Notes: a model not told the origin generated them from the letters alone. Counted from the stretch's first letter, positions 35,815 through 47,380 are shown. The stretch: DNA of 64,000 nt from Azolla caroliniana (GCA_043228905.1 JBHGNT010000006.1:9052001-9116000); one strand, 5' to 3'. Made by a program: numbers and translations.

Positions 35815-38800
35815 CTAAAGCTTTTCCATGTTCACCAAATCCCTCACGGCCCTCTTGATGCTTCCCTCATTCTTCACCAGAATGCGTATATTCATCAACT
35901 GGTCAGTAAATCCCTGTGACAGGAAAAAGTAATAACCAGTACCAATATAGTAAGAGTTAGCGACTAAGTATGAAAATGGGAATGAGAGTCTGTTATTACG
36001 AATAATTCCAATGTAAAAAAATAATGTTTGATCCTTAAATTCTCTAAATGTGAAGACAGTGAGAAAATATTTCTTATTGCTTCAATTTTCCAACCATTTA
36101 TTTCTGCAAGATGGGGAACAATTACATGAGTGAAAATGGTGAAAAGAAAGGAGTGATTCAAAGTGTTTTGTTTATTTCGAAAATCAACTAAATTGGAGAA
36201 TGCAAGAATGGTCATAAAAAGTGTAATCGAATATCAATGAAATACAACAAATGGTAAGAAAGGGTACTAAATGTGAAATAGTATTTCATTTCATACCATT
36301 TCCTCGAGATCTTTGAGCGCTCCATCCCATCCAGCAGCAGCTAAGAGGTCATCCACAGTCCTCTGCAAATTATAGTCATTCTTTTGCAGCAGGAGCAGGT
36401 TCAAATTCCTGTTTGGAAAGCCCATAGATTCCAATGATTGCAAATGCATTTGTTCAACCACATCAACCTTATCAACAACAATGCCTCCTTTCCCCATCAT
36501 TTCAGCATCCATTTCTTCTACTATTCCATTGGTTGTTGCTGTGGTCTCCTGTTTCTCCATATCTTCCATTCCAACATCATCGTTACGTGATAAATTGAAC
36601 CAGTCTGCCTTTTCTGTTGGCTTGTCCACAAGCGAGAACCCATCATCAGATCCAGCCTTCACATCTACAAAGTCATCAAGTACTAGCTGCACAGCTGTGG
36701 CAGAGGGCCCGCTAGTAACCCTATCGATGAGATTAAGAGTAGAACTAGAAGCCTTCTCTTCCAATGCATTCTCACTGACTTCAGAGGCAGGATTTATAGT
36801 CTCGGCATCGAGTGCTTGTGAATAGTCATTGATCTCATTAACCAGGATAAGTGGGCTTGCCATTGACAAATTATTCACCTCATTCAAAGTTTCATCTTTG
36901 TGTGGCACTTCCATTTGCTCACCATCACTCTTCAATAACTCTTGCAACTGAGGGGATTGTTCCCCAATGGGTACCACTTGAATGACAACCCAAAGCCTAT
37001 GGCCAAACTTCTGTCCAAATCGTGTTGCCAACCGCCAATGAGAGACATAACGCCCTGCCTTCTCAGGTGCCAATAGGTCAATCGATACCTCAACATCTTC
37101 ACCACAAGCAAGCCCACCATCAGGTAGCTGCGTAAGACACAAAACAAACAAGATCAAGTTCAGTTCAGAGATCTGTATTTTCACTTCTCGGCCATCATCA
37201 ACATTTATAGCTTGCCTATTGCACTTCTTACACAGTAAACCTTGCTTGTAATGCTTCATTGGGCTATATTAGCTATAGTGCCCTTCCAACTATTGGCATG
37301 TTGCCTTGCTCCCATAATAGAGTAGCTCTGCCTTTTTTATTAGGTATTAGCTTTAGTGACATTATGGTGCCCCTGAACCCTAGCCTGACAACTGCCCTAG
37401 CCATCTACCATACAAAAAGAGCTAAGGAGGGTTTAGGGTATGCACCTCAACATTCACCGTATCCTCAGTAGACAAAGTATCACCTCCGATGTGTATCAAC
37501 TGAATGGCTGCTGGCCAAGCTAGCATTCCACTATTGGACACCCGCCAAATCTTAGTGAATTTGGTTCCAGGAGAAATCTCGGTTCCATCGAAGATAGTCA
37601 CATCCTTCACAAACCTCGCATCTAGCTTCCTGTGCTCCTCATAGGAAAAAGGGGACGAGGCCTTATTCACTTGGCTACCCGTTCCAAATTCAGGTTTCCA
37701 TCCATACGAACCACGTGCGAACGAACCCTTACAATGTGGATGCATAAAAGGCCGGGGCTACAAAGCACAATGAAAAGTTCACAAAATGCAACATAGAATG
37801 GACAAATGGACAAAATACAATATGATCAACACATGAATGCTCAGATGAACATAACACAAGGTCAAAATCAGTTTCTTACAAAACGCAATGTGTACAAATT
37901 TAATATGATTAATAATGGTAGCTAGATGAGTATATGTAATTCTACCCCTCTTCTGCAGTGACCCTGGGGAAAGTGATGATGTCGTTCAGAGCGTTGTCCA
38001 TCCAAGTACGGACAACCGGCCACTGGACGATCTAACTTCTGGTAATCAGCTTTATCCTCAGTTGCTTCAAAACAGCTGAAGCAGAGATCGTAGTTGAGCT
38101 TCCTGCATACAAAACATTAAGATTTATAATAGATTCCAATTCAAGCAATTAAAATTTGAATTAAAATAGGGAAAAACTTCAAAATATCCCTGAATTTTTC
38201 CTTCAGCTACGAAAGAATTTATGAAAAAATTAGAATGCTTTATTTCCCTGTCACCTAGTTTCATAATTTTTGCAGATTCCATTGGTCAACCCCCTTTCAA
38301 GTGATTACATGTGCTATTTAAGCAATGACATTGTCAATCTATCTCCTCTCTTTATTAATTATGTGCTATAGGGTCCTCTATTTCTCTATTTTAAGGTTTA
38401 ACAAGGAGCAATTGGGAAAATAAAAGAAACCCCCCTCTCGAGCAATGACTGTCAATCTATCTCCTTTCTTTATTAATTATGTGCTATGTATGCAATCATG
38501 GGGTCCTCTATTTCTTTATTTTAAGGGTTAACAAGGAGCAATTGGAAAAATAAAAGAGACACTTGGGCATTCAGAGTACTTCCATATAATAAATGTTGTC
38601 ACTAGCATACAGGGTCAGGAATTATTATGGAGTCACAACTGTATGGGAAATTTTGATTTTGACAAAGAAAGCCACAATAACACTGCAAGATCTATTAACA
38701 TCACTACTTACTTGCTTGATTTGTACCTCGGCCCTACTATAGGACACCTGTGACAAACGTCACACTCCACTCCATGATGCATAACAGGGGATTTCTCTTT

Positions 38801-40417
38801 ATCTTCTTGGTTATGTGGCTTCTCTTCATGGTGATGTGATGAACCAGGATCCTTTTCACCAACATCCGACTGTTTTTTTCCTTCGGCCTTATGAGAGGAA
38901 AATTTGTTCACGTTGTTCAAAACCTCTTTAAGTGATTCATTGGCTTTATCCAGAACCTCTCCAGTTAATTTTGGATCAACGAATTGTGCGGTGTGAGTTT
39001 GCAAAAAGTTCTTGACCAAACCAAGAGTTGCTTGAGGAAAGACAGCTTTCAATAGATTTTCAATATCCACATTGGGAATATCATTACCATTATTATTACG
39101 ACTGTTGTTCTTGTCATCATTATTATTCTCCACCGAGGAGGGTTTTGCTTCATGAGCTTTTTCTTTACTTTTTTGTTTCTCACTAGGGACTTGAACCTCA
39201 AGTCGGAGTGGATTTAATCGCTGAACAACACATGCATCAACGAGATCTTGATCATCACCAAGAGTTATCACATCATTTTCTTTGTCGCTGTAAGTGATAA
39301 TGAGAGGGGTACTTGGGGAGAGGTTAAACAGATCCCTTATCTTTGATTCCAATGCTCTTAAAGTGAGCGAGAATGTTAGTTCATTCCATGCTTCTTCGGG
39401 AACAACCCATCTGCGGAGGGTGTCCTCATACTTGATCTGTTAGGAGAAAGGTGATATACAAATGAGCACTGTATACATAATCATCCCTCTGAAATTTGAA
39501 ATTTGAAATTTTTCACTTGAAGTCCATACAAATGGGCATTATACAATCCCTACCATCTCCACAGAATTTGAGATTTTTCACAAGACTGCCATACGAATGA
39601 GTATATACACATAAAAAACATGTTAACCAAACAAAAAACCACATATTCCCCATGAAAATTTGAGATTTTTCAAATAATCAGAACCTCAAAACTTAATAAA
39701 GGTCATTAGGAAAAAGAACTCTAAATATTCATTGTTCACGTCATCATAAACCCATGAGTTAAAGTTTTAACTGGTGTGAAGAAACTCTAAATCATATAAT
39801 CCGAATTTCAAAACGTTTAACTCACTTGAGACACACAGGCAACCACCATAAATCTACATAACCATAATTTCACACAATCCCCACTAATTTTAAGAAACTC
39901 TAAATCATATATAATCAGAATTTCAATACTTCCTAACTCATTTGAAAAACACAGGCAACCACCGCTAATTCTGAGTAACCCTAGACCACACAATTCCCAC
40001 AAAGTTTAAGAAACCCTAAACTCGTGCGATCACCACCCATTGAAATAAACCTTTATTGATAGATCCCCCCACTTGTTCTTAGAAAAAGACCCTAAAAATT
40101 GCCACATATTCATTCCTATCAATTTATTTTGAGATTCTTCACATAATCATAAGCTCACAACTCTAAATTCACATAAAGCCTGACGAGCACTTGTGATACT
40201 TCGTATATACTCAGGCCCAAAAGAAGCTCAAAACACTTCCTAAAACAAGGGAAAGAAAAGTACCAAAAGCAAAGCACTTGTGATACTTCGTATATACTCA
40301 GGCCCAAAAGAAGCTCAAAACACTTCCTAAAACAAGGGAAAGAAAATTACCAAAAGCAAAGCAAACAGATAAACAGGGGCAAATAAAGGCAGGATTCACC
40401 TTCAGAACGAGCGCCAT
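35815..40417 (-). CDS. NBR1: NBR1-A: autophagy cargo receptor NBR1/Joka2 homologue
   Basis: Six exons (- strand) give 2142 nt, 713 aa: 40417-40400, 39436-38712, 38102-37946, 37757-37446, 37127-36297, 35913-35815; all GT...AG. Domain order is that of plant NBR1: PB1 (about 2-90; 'RRWVVPEEA', OPCA 'GDDQDLVDAC'), ZZ zinc finger (about 229-280; 'CDVCHRCPIVGPRYKS', 'YDLCFSCFEA'), FW/NBR1 domain (about 346-456; 'IWRVSNSGMLAWP', 'YVSHWRLA', 'GHRLWVVIQV'), UBA1 (about 629-670) and UBA2 (about 682-713). NBR1 carries ubiquitinated cargo to ATG8 membranes and oligomerises through PB1. At the UBA1-UBA2 junction the Arabidopsis AIM WDPI reads W671-D-G-A, so its hydrophobic fourth residue is missing. FSLV (568-571) and WFNL (580-583), preceded by acidic residues, could serve instead. 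Confidence 0.95.
38323..38565 (-). repeat. Tandem duplication in NBR1-A intron 2
   Basis: The block TTTATTAATTATGTGCTAT, then GGGTCCTCTATTTCT, then AACAAGGAGCAATTGG, occurs twice (about 38330-38440 and about 38455-38565), with one copy carrying a small insertion. Confidence 0.8.
40187..40360 (-). repeat. 87-bp near-perfect tandem duplication in NBR1-A intron 1
   Basis: GCACTTGTGATACTTCGTAT and the next 67 bp occur at 40187-40273 and 40274-40360 with about one difference. It lies just downstream of the six-codon first exon and looks recent. Confidence 0.9.
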
Positions 40418-40965
40418 AGAAACAGATGATCCGATAGAGAGAGAGAGCTGGGTTTGATGAAGCTTAATAATTAGAGGCAGATAGATGAGAGTGGAAGAAG
40501 AATACGTTCCAGTGAGCCGCACTCTACGCAGAGAGACGATGATGAAGATCTTAGATAAGGATGAAGGAAAGACAGAAGAGAGAGGAGGGTGTTTTTATAG
40601 GCACAAAAAAGAAATGCCCCCCCCCCCTCTCTTTTCTTGCGATACCGACCGACAGCCGTGCTCTGCACTTCACGTTTTGCTTCCTTCACGTATACATACG
40701 TACATATACGAATATACGTACGTACATGTATACATATGTATATACGTATGTATGTATGTATGTTTGCACCCAAATCATAAAGAGGCCTTCCTGGCGAGGG
40801 AATCGCAGCAAGAGACGGTGCAAGATGCATTTCCGAGGACGCGTGCAATCCCCACCATCAGATCTTTTATCAAAAACAAGCACATGCAATCTGCACCATC
40901 GGATAGATGTACATCCTTGTAATCCATCTTACAGTTATGTATATGCATTGCCTTTTCTCTGATGC
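40418..40965 (-). promoter_or_regulatory. NBR1-A upstream region with TATG-type repeats
   Basis: GA-rich sequence, a short G/C run (40616-40627) and (TACG/TATG)n repeats (about 40686-40765) lie upstream of the NBR1-A start. NBR1-B has (TATG)n and a C-run in corresponding places, so the duplication probably included the 5' flank. No TATA box was assigned. Copia-derived sequence begins near 41000. Confidence 0.45.
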
Positions 40966-40999
40966 ATATGTCCTTACCGAACACTTTCGCACCAGATTT

Positions 41000-43794
41000 A
41001 CGCGGCCCACTCTCGCTCTTCAAGTGTGGCCAAAATTCGGCGAGGATCAAATCTTGGACATGTCTAGCGTCTGAGTCATGGTACCTGAGGTTGGGTCGAG
41101 TGATTGTGAGATAGATGAGGCTCTCGATCAGCTGTCGGTATTGAGTCGGCCCACACTCGTCTGTACCGGAGTCGGCAGTTTGCTTTAGATTCCGATCGAG
41201 ATGGGTTGCCACAGACTTACACTCAATCATCCCGAACTTGTACAACAAGTTAAGGATGTAGTGTCGTTGAGAGATCATAATGGCAGTTGGAGTCCGAATT
41301 ACCTAGATGCCAAGGAAGTAATGGAGCTCCTTCCAGTATATTTTCATCTCCAATGACTAGATCATCTACATATATGATAATGACAATCGGACTTCCAACA
41401 TCACTTCTTATGTAGAGGGAGTTGTCAGATTTTGACATTCTAAAGCCGATTTGATGAAGATATTGTGTTATCTTTGAATGCCAAGCACGTGGTGCTTGCT
41501 TAAGGCCGTAGAGTGGCTTCTTTAGTCGACAAACTGCTTTCGGATGGGTGCTCGATTCGAAGCCGGGTGGTTGTACCATGTACACCTCCTCTTCTAATTC
41601 GCCTTGAAGAAAGGCATTCTTGACATCCATTTGATGGAGGTGTCACCCTTTCGCCACTACAAGTGCAATCACGGTTCACACATTTGTCATCTTAACCACC
41701 GGGGCAAAGGTCTCTTCATAGTCGACTCCATGTGTTTGTGTGCATCCTTTCGCTAGGAGCCGTGCTTTGTAGCTATTGATGGAGCTGTCAGCATTATACT
41801 TCACTTTGTAAATCCACCTACAACCGATCGCCTTTTTGTGTGGTGAGTGGGGAACGAGATCCTATGTCTTGTTCTTGCATAGTGCTCGCATCTCCTCGTT
41901 CATTGCTTCAACCCATCGTGGATCCTTGGCTACTTCAGAAAAAATTTCCGGTTCACGAATTGTCGCCACCTTCATCCTAAAGGCATAGTGATATGCCATA
42001 TAGTCGTTGTATCTGAATCAACTAACTAGAACTTCTATCGGGTGGAGCGATAGAGTTTCTCATTTGCCAATGTAAGTCCTTTCTTAACTCTGAGTGACCT
42101 CAAAGAGGCATCGAATTCATCAAGTTCACTATCGAGTGAGTGAGCCGACTCATTGTTGTCGAATTGATTGTCTTCATATTCCGGCATTTTGGCCTTGCCT
42201 TTGTCCATCATCATACTTGGTTGAGATGTGCTCTGGTTGCTCAGGGGCTCTTGTGGCCCACTGAGCTTGGTCGTGATCGGACTTTCCTCAAACATATGCC
42301 TCAGTTGATCTTCGTCTTCTATCTAATAATCAGCAACGGTTTGGTTTGAACCAAACCGAACCGCGAAATGGTTTCAACAGTAAAAAACCGCGGTTTAACG
42401 GTTTTTTTTTTTAAAAAAAATTTTAATTTAAAAATTTGTTTTTAAACGATCTTTTCATTTTTACACCTTATTCTCACATTTTAGGAACATCTTAAAAATT
42501 CTAAATAATGAAATATTATAAATTTTAAAAAAATTAAAAATTTGACCTATGTTGAAAACCGAAACCGAACCACGAAAAACTGTGGTTTGTACGGTTTGAA
42601 AAATGTTTAACGGTTTGGTTTCACAGTTCAGTTCAGGTTAAAAAATTAAAACGGTTCGGTTCCAAACTGGTTCGGTTTGGACCCTCTCAAACCGAACCGA
42701 ACTATTGCCGATTGTTACTTCTATCTCTTGGTTGGCCAAGTTCGGGTCGACTGGAAATGATTCGGGAGGAGTCGGCTTCGATTCATACCATGATGCCGAT
42801 TCGTCAAAGACGACATCTCGATTTACACGAACCTCCGAGTAGAGGGGTTGAAGCACTTGTACCCCTTTTGCTCCAGTGAGTACCCTACGAGGATACACTT
42901 CTCCGACTTGGGATCTAGATTTTGCCGCTTTTTGTCGGGAATATGCACGTATGCGATTGAGCCGAATATCCTTACATGGGATAGGTCTGACTTCTTTCCA
43001 TAATACTTCTCGTGAGTAGTGACCTCGTGCACACCGGATGTTGTGCACTGGTTCATGAGGTAGATGGCGGTATTTGCAACTTCTACCCAATATGACTTGG
43101 GCATATGTTTCTCGTTCAACATGGCCCTTGCTACTTCGAGGATGTGCCGATTCTTGCGTTCAGCTACACCGTTCTATTGCAGTGTGTGTCAGCAAGTGAA
43201 TTCTCACCGAATTCCTTCTTGTTGAAGGTATGCCATGAACGCATCGAAGAAGTATTCCTTTCCTATGTTCGACCGAACACATTGTACATGGTGCCCAATT
43301 GTCTTTTCGACTTTGCTTTTGAATTTATGGAAGTGTGTAAACACTTTGCTCTTCATCCTCATGGGAAAGATCCATTTGTATCTAGAGAAGTCGTCGATGA
43401 AGGTAACATAGTACCAACATCCTCCGAATGTGGTCATCTGTACCGGTCCCCACACATTTGAGTGGCCTATGTCCAATAGGCCTTTGCTCACATTCCTCTC
43501 TTCTGAGAACAAGTGCCGATGTTGCTTGCCGAATTGGCATGCTCCACATACTCCATTTATTTCCTTTCCTTTAAATGTAGGGAGTCTAATGAATACTCCT
43601 TTTGATTGCATCCCCTTGAGCTTTTGGAGGTTGATATGGCTCATTCTTTTGTGCCATAGCTCTATGTCGGTGTCGGCTTTGAGGCCCTTTGCAAACATGG
43701 CCAATTTCACCTCGTTTGACTCGAGGATAAACATTCAAGCTTCCCTTCGACCCCGAGCTATGAGTCGGCCTTCCTTCTCGATGAAGCAACCACC
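41000..43794 (-). pseudogene. Ty1-copia pol relic (copia-1): integrase to RT, interrupted by a MITE
   Basis: The order on the - strand is as follows. GAG-pre-integrase comes first ('ELWHKRMSHINLQKL', 'VCGACQFGKQH'), then the integrase core (43510-42830), then a linker (42295-42035), then RT ('[18 protein letters not shown]', '[17 protein letters not shown]', 'YVDDLVIG', 'LLYKFGMIECK'). RNase H is missing beyond about 41000. Both integrase Asp positions I can place are changed: 'HSNVWGP' where SDVWGP is usual, and 'RSNIGKEY' where RSDNGGEY is usual. Several stops and frameshifts occur. The MITE at 42325-42717 splits the linker. The chromovirus LTR interrupts the upstream side at 43795. Confidence 0.85.
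42325..42717. mobile_element. MITE, MULE-like, with 9-bp target-site duplication
   Basis: A 393-bp AT-rich insertion in the copia-1 linker is flanked by the exact 9-bp repeat cttctatct (42316-42324 and 42718-42726). The ends are imperfect inverted repeats: AATAATCAGCAACGG on the left, and TAACAATCGGCAATAG as the reverse complement of the right end. They continue into GGTTTGG/GTTCGG-type motifs repeated inside both arms. A 9-bp TSD is typical of Mutator-like elements. No coding capacity. Removing it restores continuity of the flanking copia sequence. Confidence 0.8.
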
Positions 43795-44049
43795 TGTCAG
43801 GAATAGTACTAAAGAGAGAGAGAATTAGTACTAGAAAAGAGAAGTACTATTAGTACTAAGAGGACGGGATTGCGTAAGATTCCCGAGAGAGGAAGAGAGA
43901 AGAGGAGAGAGAGAGAGATAGCGAGAATGAGAGAGAGAGAAAGATGATGACAACAGCTAATATATTATGTGAAAGATAAGTACAAAGTGGTTAAGAGGCT
44001 TAAGACTGGCGTTGAACCAATTTGGTTCAAAACAATACCTTGTGCCTCC

Positions 44050-44056
44050 TTTTATA
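44050..44056 (-). promoter_or_regulatory. TATA box of the chromovirus LTR
   Basis: TATAAAA on the - strand, 10 bp downstream (element sense) of the heat-shock array at 44067-44094. Confidence 0.65.
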
Positions 44057-44066
44057 GTGTTTTTAG

Positions 44067-44094
44067 GAATAATCCTGAAGCTTCTAGAATGTTC
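44067..44094 (-). promoter_or_regulatory. Six-unit heat-shock element in the chromovirus LTR
   Basis: On the + strand the units fall in exact 5-bp register: GAA 44067-69, ATC 44072-74 (imperfect), GAA 44077-79, TTC 44082-84, GAA 44087-89, TTC 44092-94. Four consecutive perfect alternating units form a strong HSF-binding consensus, placed immediately upstream of the TATA box. Confidence 0.75.
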
Positions 44095-44162
44095 CGGAGA
44101 GATCTGGAATATACATCAATTTTCTATGATAAAGCATAATGAAAATAATATCCTACAAATTA

Positions 44163-44226
44163 CAATTCATAGTCTAATGGTAAGAGCTCGACCCATGTAG
44201 CATAAGATCATGGGTTCGAGTCTTGC
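44163..44226 (+). promoter_or_regulatory. tRNA-like A/B boxes in the chromovirus LTR (antisense to the element)
   Basis: TAGTCTAATGGTAAGAGC matches a Pol III A box with a tRNA D-arm. ATGGGTTCGAGTCTTGC holds a near-consensus B box (GGTTCGAGTC). The spacing of about 37 bp suits a tRNA. The acceptor and T stems do not pair well, so it is tRNA-derived rather than a tRNA gene. It occupies the first 75 bp of the LTR in element sense. Confidence 0.55.
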
Positions 44227-44238
44227 CATATCATGGCA

Positions 44239-44251
44239 CTATCTCCCCCTT
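44239..44251 (-). promoter_or_regulatory. Polypurine tract of the chromovirus
   Basis: AAGGGGGAGATAG on the - strand, between the pol stop codon region and the LTR start TGCCATG. It sets the element orientation. Confidence 0.7.
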
Positions 44252-47200
44252 AAAGACGACGAGTAGAACGAGTTGGCGCTGATTGCGGACCGGGTTTGTC
44301 GAGATACTTTCGGTGGAAATCAGCAAGAAGATCTTGAGCATTGGCAACATGCTCGACGGGTTCCCAAGTACGTTCGCTCGGACTATAACCGAGCCAATCG
44401 ACCAAATGATAAAGTTTGTTGCGAACAAGTTTGGAATCGAGGATAGCAACAACTTCATACTCCGGGCCGGCGTCCAACTCCAGTGGGGGCGGTGGCAGTG
44501 TAACACGATCAGGTATGGTGTTTGCTTTATAAGGTTCAAGAAGAGAACAATGGAAAACCGGATGTATCTGAAGTTGCGAAGGGAGATCAAGGCAGAATGT
44601 GACATCATTAAACTTACCCGTAATACGGAAAGGACCGAGTCGTCGATAATCCAACTTGTCGCACGGTCGAGTAGTCTTGATGTGACGACGTAAGAGCCAT
44701 ACTCGATCTCCGATGGCAAAAGAGGAGGGAATCCGATGACGATCCGCATAAGTCTTCTGTGTGTGTTGAGCATGAAGAAGGTGAGTAGAGAGATCCATCT
44801 GGATCTTGCGTAGCCTCTCCAAATGATCCTCGGCACGAGGGTTGGTAGGTAGCTCCGGGGTGTCGATCACCGACCAGCAAGGATGAAAACCAGTATAAGC
44901 GAAAAATGGGGAGACCCGAGTCGAGGAGTGAATAACATTATTATACGCAAACTCCGCAAAGTGGAGAATCTCAACCCAATCGTCCTGTTGATAACTCAGG
45001 AAACACCGGAGATATTGTTCTAGTGTTTGGTTTGTTCGTTCCGCCTACCCATCGGTCTGAGGATGGTAGCCGGAGGAAAGGTTGCAAGAGACCTTGAGCA
45101 TCTTGAAGAGATGTTGCCAAAATTTGGAGATGAATTGAGGTCCTCGGTCACTGATGATACTGTCTGGGAGGCCGTGATGCCGAAATACCTCACGCATGAC
45201 GAGGGCGGCGGTTTCCTCGCTAGTGATGGCCTTAGTACACGGCACAAAATGTGTCATCTTCGTATATCGATCGACGATGGTTAAGATAGCATCGAACCCC
45301 TTCGAGACCGGCAAATTAGTGATAAAATCAAGACAAATAGATTGCCACGGCTTACTTGGAATCGGTAAGGGTTCCAACAAGCCATATGGATGGTGTCGTG
45401 ACATCTTTGCTCGACAACAAGCATCACACGTCCGAACGTAGTCGTCGACAAAACGGCGCATGTAGGGCCACCAAAAAGATCGTTGCACTAGATCCAATGT
45501 CTTAGTACTACCGAAATGTCCCGCCGTATGGGTGTCGTGACAATTCTAGACGGTTTGAAGGCGACAGGAGCAATCGGGGACATATACGCGCTTTTTAAAG
45601 AATAACAAACCATCATGATATTCGAATTGTTGGTAGTCAATACCTGGTTGTTGAGACTGAGAACAGGATGGCCGAGAAGTATTAATGTGCGCCAGGATGT
45701 CTTGAGCAAAACTATCCGTCTTCAAGTTTGCACGTATGTCATCGGTAATCCGTGAATCCATCAGGGTTTGAAAAATCCGCGTTGTGTGCAATCGTGTTGG
45801 TCCCAAGATTACTTGCTTTTGATTATCAAATGTTGGATCACCAGGATGAGGTGTAAGATATGAACGCCGTGATAGTGCATCTGCTTTTCCTTGCTGCTTC
45901 CCCGGTTGATATGTGATTTTGAAGTCGAAACGTGTGAGGAATTGAGCCCACCGAGCTTGCCGTCGGTTTAGTACACGAGTGTTCTGGAAATAAGCAAGAT
46001 TTTTATGATCACTATAGACAATGACCTGATGTGGAGAGCCCTCTAAGAAATGCCGCCATTGCACAAATGAATCCACGATGGCTACTAACTCCTTGTCATG
46101 TATTTCATAGTTGATTTCCGCGACATCGAATTTGCGCGAATGGAAAGCCACAGGATGTAACTCTTCTTTATCTCCTTGTTGAGAAAGGATGCTACCGAGG
46201 GCAAAATCTGATGCGTCGGCCTCCATGATGAATGGTTTGCTTGTATCCACATGAGCTAGAATCGGTGCTGATGTAAAGGATTTCTTAAGATGCCGAAAAG
46301 CCATATCTGCTTCATTGGACCAAAGAAATGCTTGTCCCTTCTTCGTAAGTTGTGTGAGAGGTAAAATAATCTTTGAGTAATCCTGTATAAACTTATGGTA
46401 GAAGTTAGCAAAACCTAGAAAACATTGTACATCTCGTATCGACCGTGGAATTTGCCACTCTAGTACAGTTTGGACTTTAGCTGGATCTATGGCGATGCCC
46501 TTTAAGGAGATGACGTAGCCTAGAAATTCCACTTGCTTGCAGTCAAAGCTACATTTTTCTAGCTTGGCATAAAGACCATTCTTGCGGAGTCGCTTTAGTA
46601 CTAATAGTACATGAGAATCGTGCTCTTCCTGGGTCTTCGAATAAATCAATAGATCATCCAGATAGATGATCAAACAGATATCCAAGAGGTCTTTGAATAT
46701 ATCATTTGCCATGTGTTGGAAGACTGCGGGTGCATTGGTTAGGCCGAATGGCATAACAGTATACTCGAAATACCCATACCGCGTGCGAAAGGCAGTCTTC
46801 CATTCATCTCCCGGTCGGATCCGCACGAGGTTATACGCTCCTCGTAGATCGAGTTTGGTAAAAACTTGGCACCATTAACTCGCTCCAAAAGACTTGATAT
46901 AAGAGGAATTGCATACCTATTCCGGATGGTGACCTTATTCAATCCGCGGTAATCAACGACGAGATGAAGTGAGCCATCTTTCTTCTTGACAAAGAAGATG
47001 GGTGCACCGGCCGGAGATTTCGAATGACGGATGAACCCGCTTGCCAAATTCTCCTCTATGTAGGCTCGAAGGACTTCTAACTTGGTGGGTGACAAGTTGT
47101 AAATTGGTCCCCATGGTGGCTCAGTTCCTGGTTGTAAATCGATGGGACAGTCATAGGGACGGTGATGAGGAAGGGTACCGGCGTTTACCTTGTCAAATAC

Positions 47201-47380
47201 ATTGGCATAAGGATGATATTTTGGCGGAAGTTGTACTGAGGATTCCTTCTTAATAGTGCTGGAAGGATGTACTGATCTTGCAAATAGGAACATTGTCTCC
47301 TTGTGTTCTTCTTCGCGTAATTGATGGAGTGAAATGGTCGAAACTCGGTGAGTAGATTCTTGGGGTTGTTGACTAAGGTA
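44250..47380 (-). pseudogene. Ty3-gypsy chromovirus pol (RT, RNase H, integrase, chromodomain)
   Basis: On the - strand the RT has 'VVDYRGLNKVTI', 'FGLTNAPAVFQHM' and catalytic 'YLDDLLIYS'. RNase H has 'ADASDFALGSILSQ' and 'NYEIHDKELVAIV'. Integrase has 'FWWPYMRRFVDDYVRTCDAC', 'DFITNLPVSKGFDAILTIVD' and 'SDRGPQFISKFW'. The C-terminus has a chromodomain ('EVVAILDSKLVR', 'YHLVDWLGYSPSERTWEP') near 44290-44470. Lesions are a one-base loss in a T-run at 46860-46864 (frame change) and TAG codons at 45546-45548 and 45045-45047. The N-terminal half (gag, protease, 5' LTR) is missing where oppositely oriented copia-2 begins. Chromodomains usually guide integration toward particular chromatin. Confidence 0.88.

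Larger units (their letters stand above)
43795..44238 (-). repeat. 3' LTR of the Ty3-gypsy chromovirus
   Basis: This 444-bp LTR in minus sense starts TGCCATGATATGG right after a polypurine tract and ends TTCCTGACA, where copia-1 sequence begins. Promoter layout in element sense is a tRNA-like segment (44163-44226), then a heat-shock array (44067-44094), then TATAAAA (44050-44056), then a CT-rich leader (about 43890-43930). The candidate 5-bp target sequence is ccacc (43790-43794). The 5' LTR is absent because the element is truncated near 47380. Confidence 0.8.

Noticed and set aside
36481-36825. 114-codon + strand frame inside NBR1-A exon 5
   Set aside because: It is the antisense shadow of the real NBR1-A exon.
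40471-40962. 125- to 145-codon frames upstream of NBR1-A
   Set aside because: They are driven by TACG/TATG repeats (Tyr/Val/Cys runs) and have no domain.
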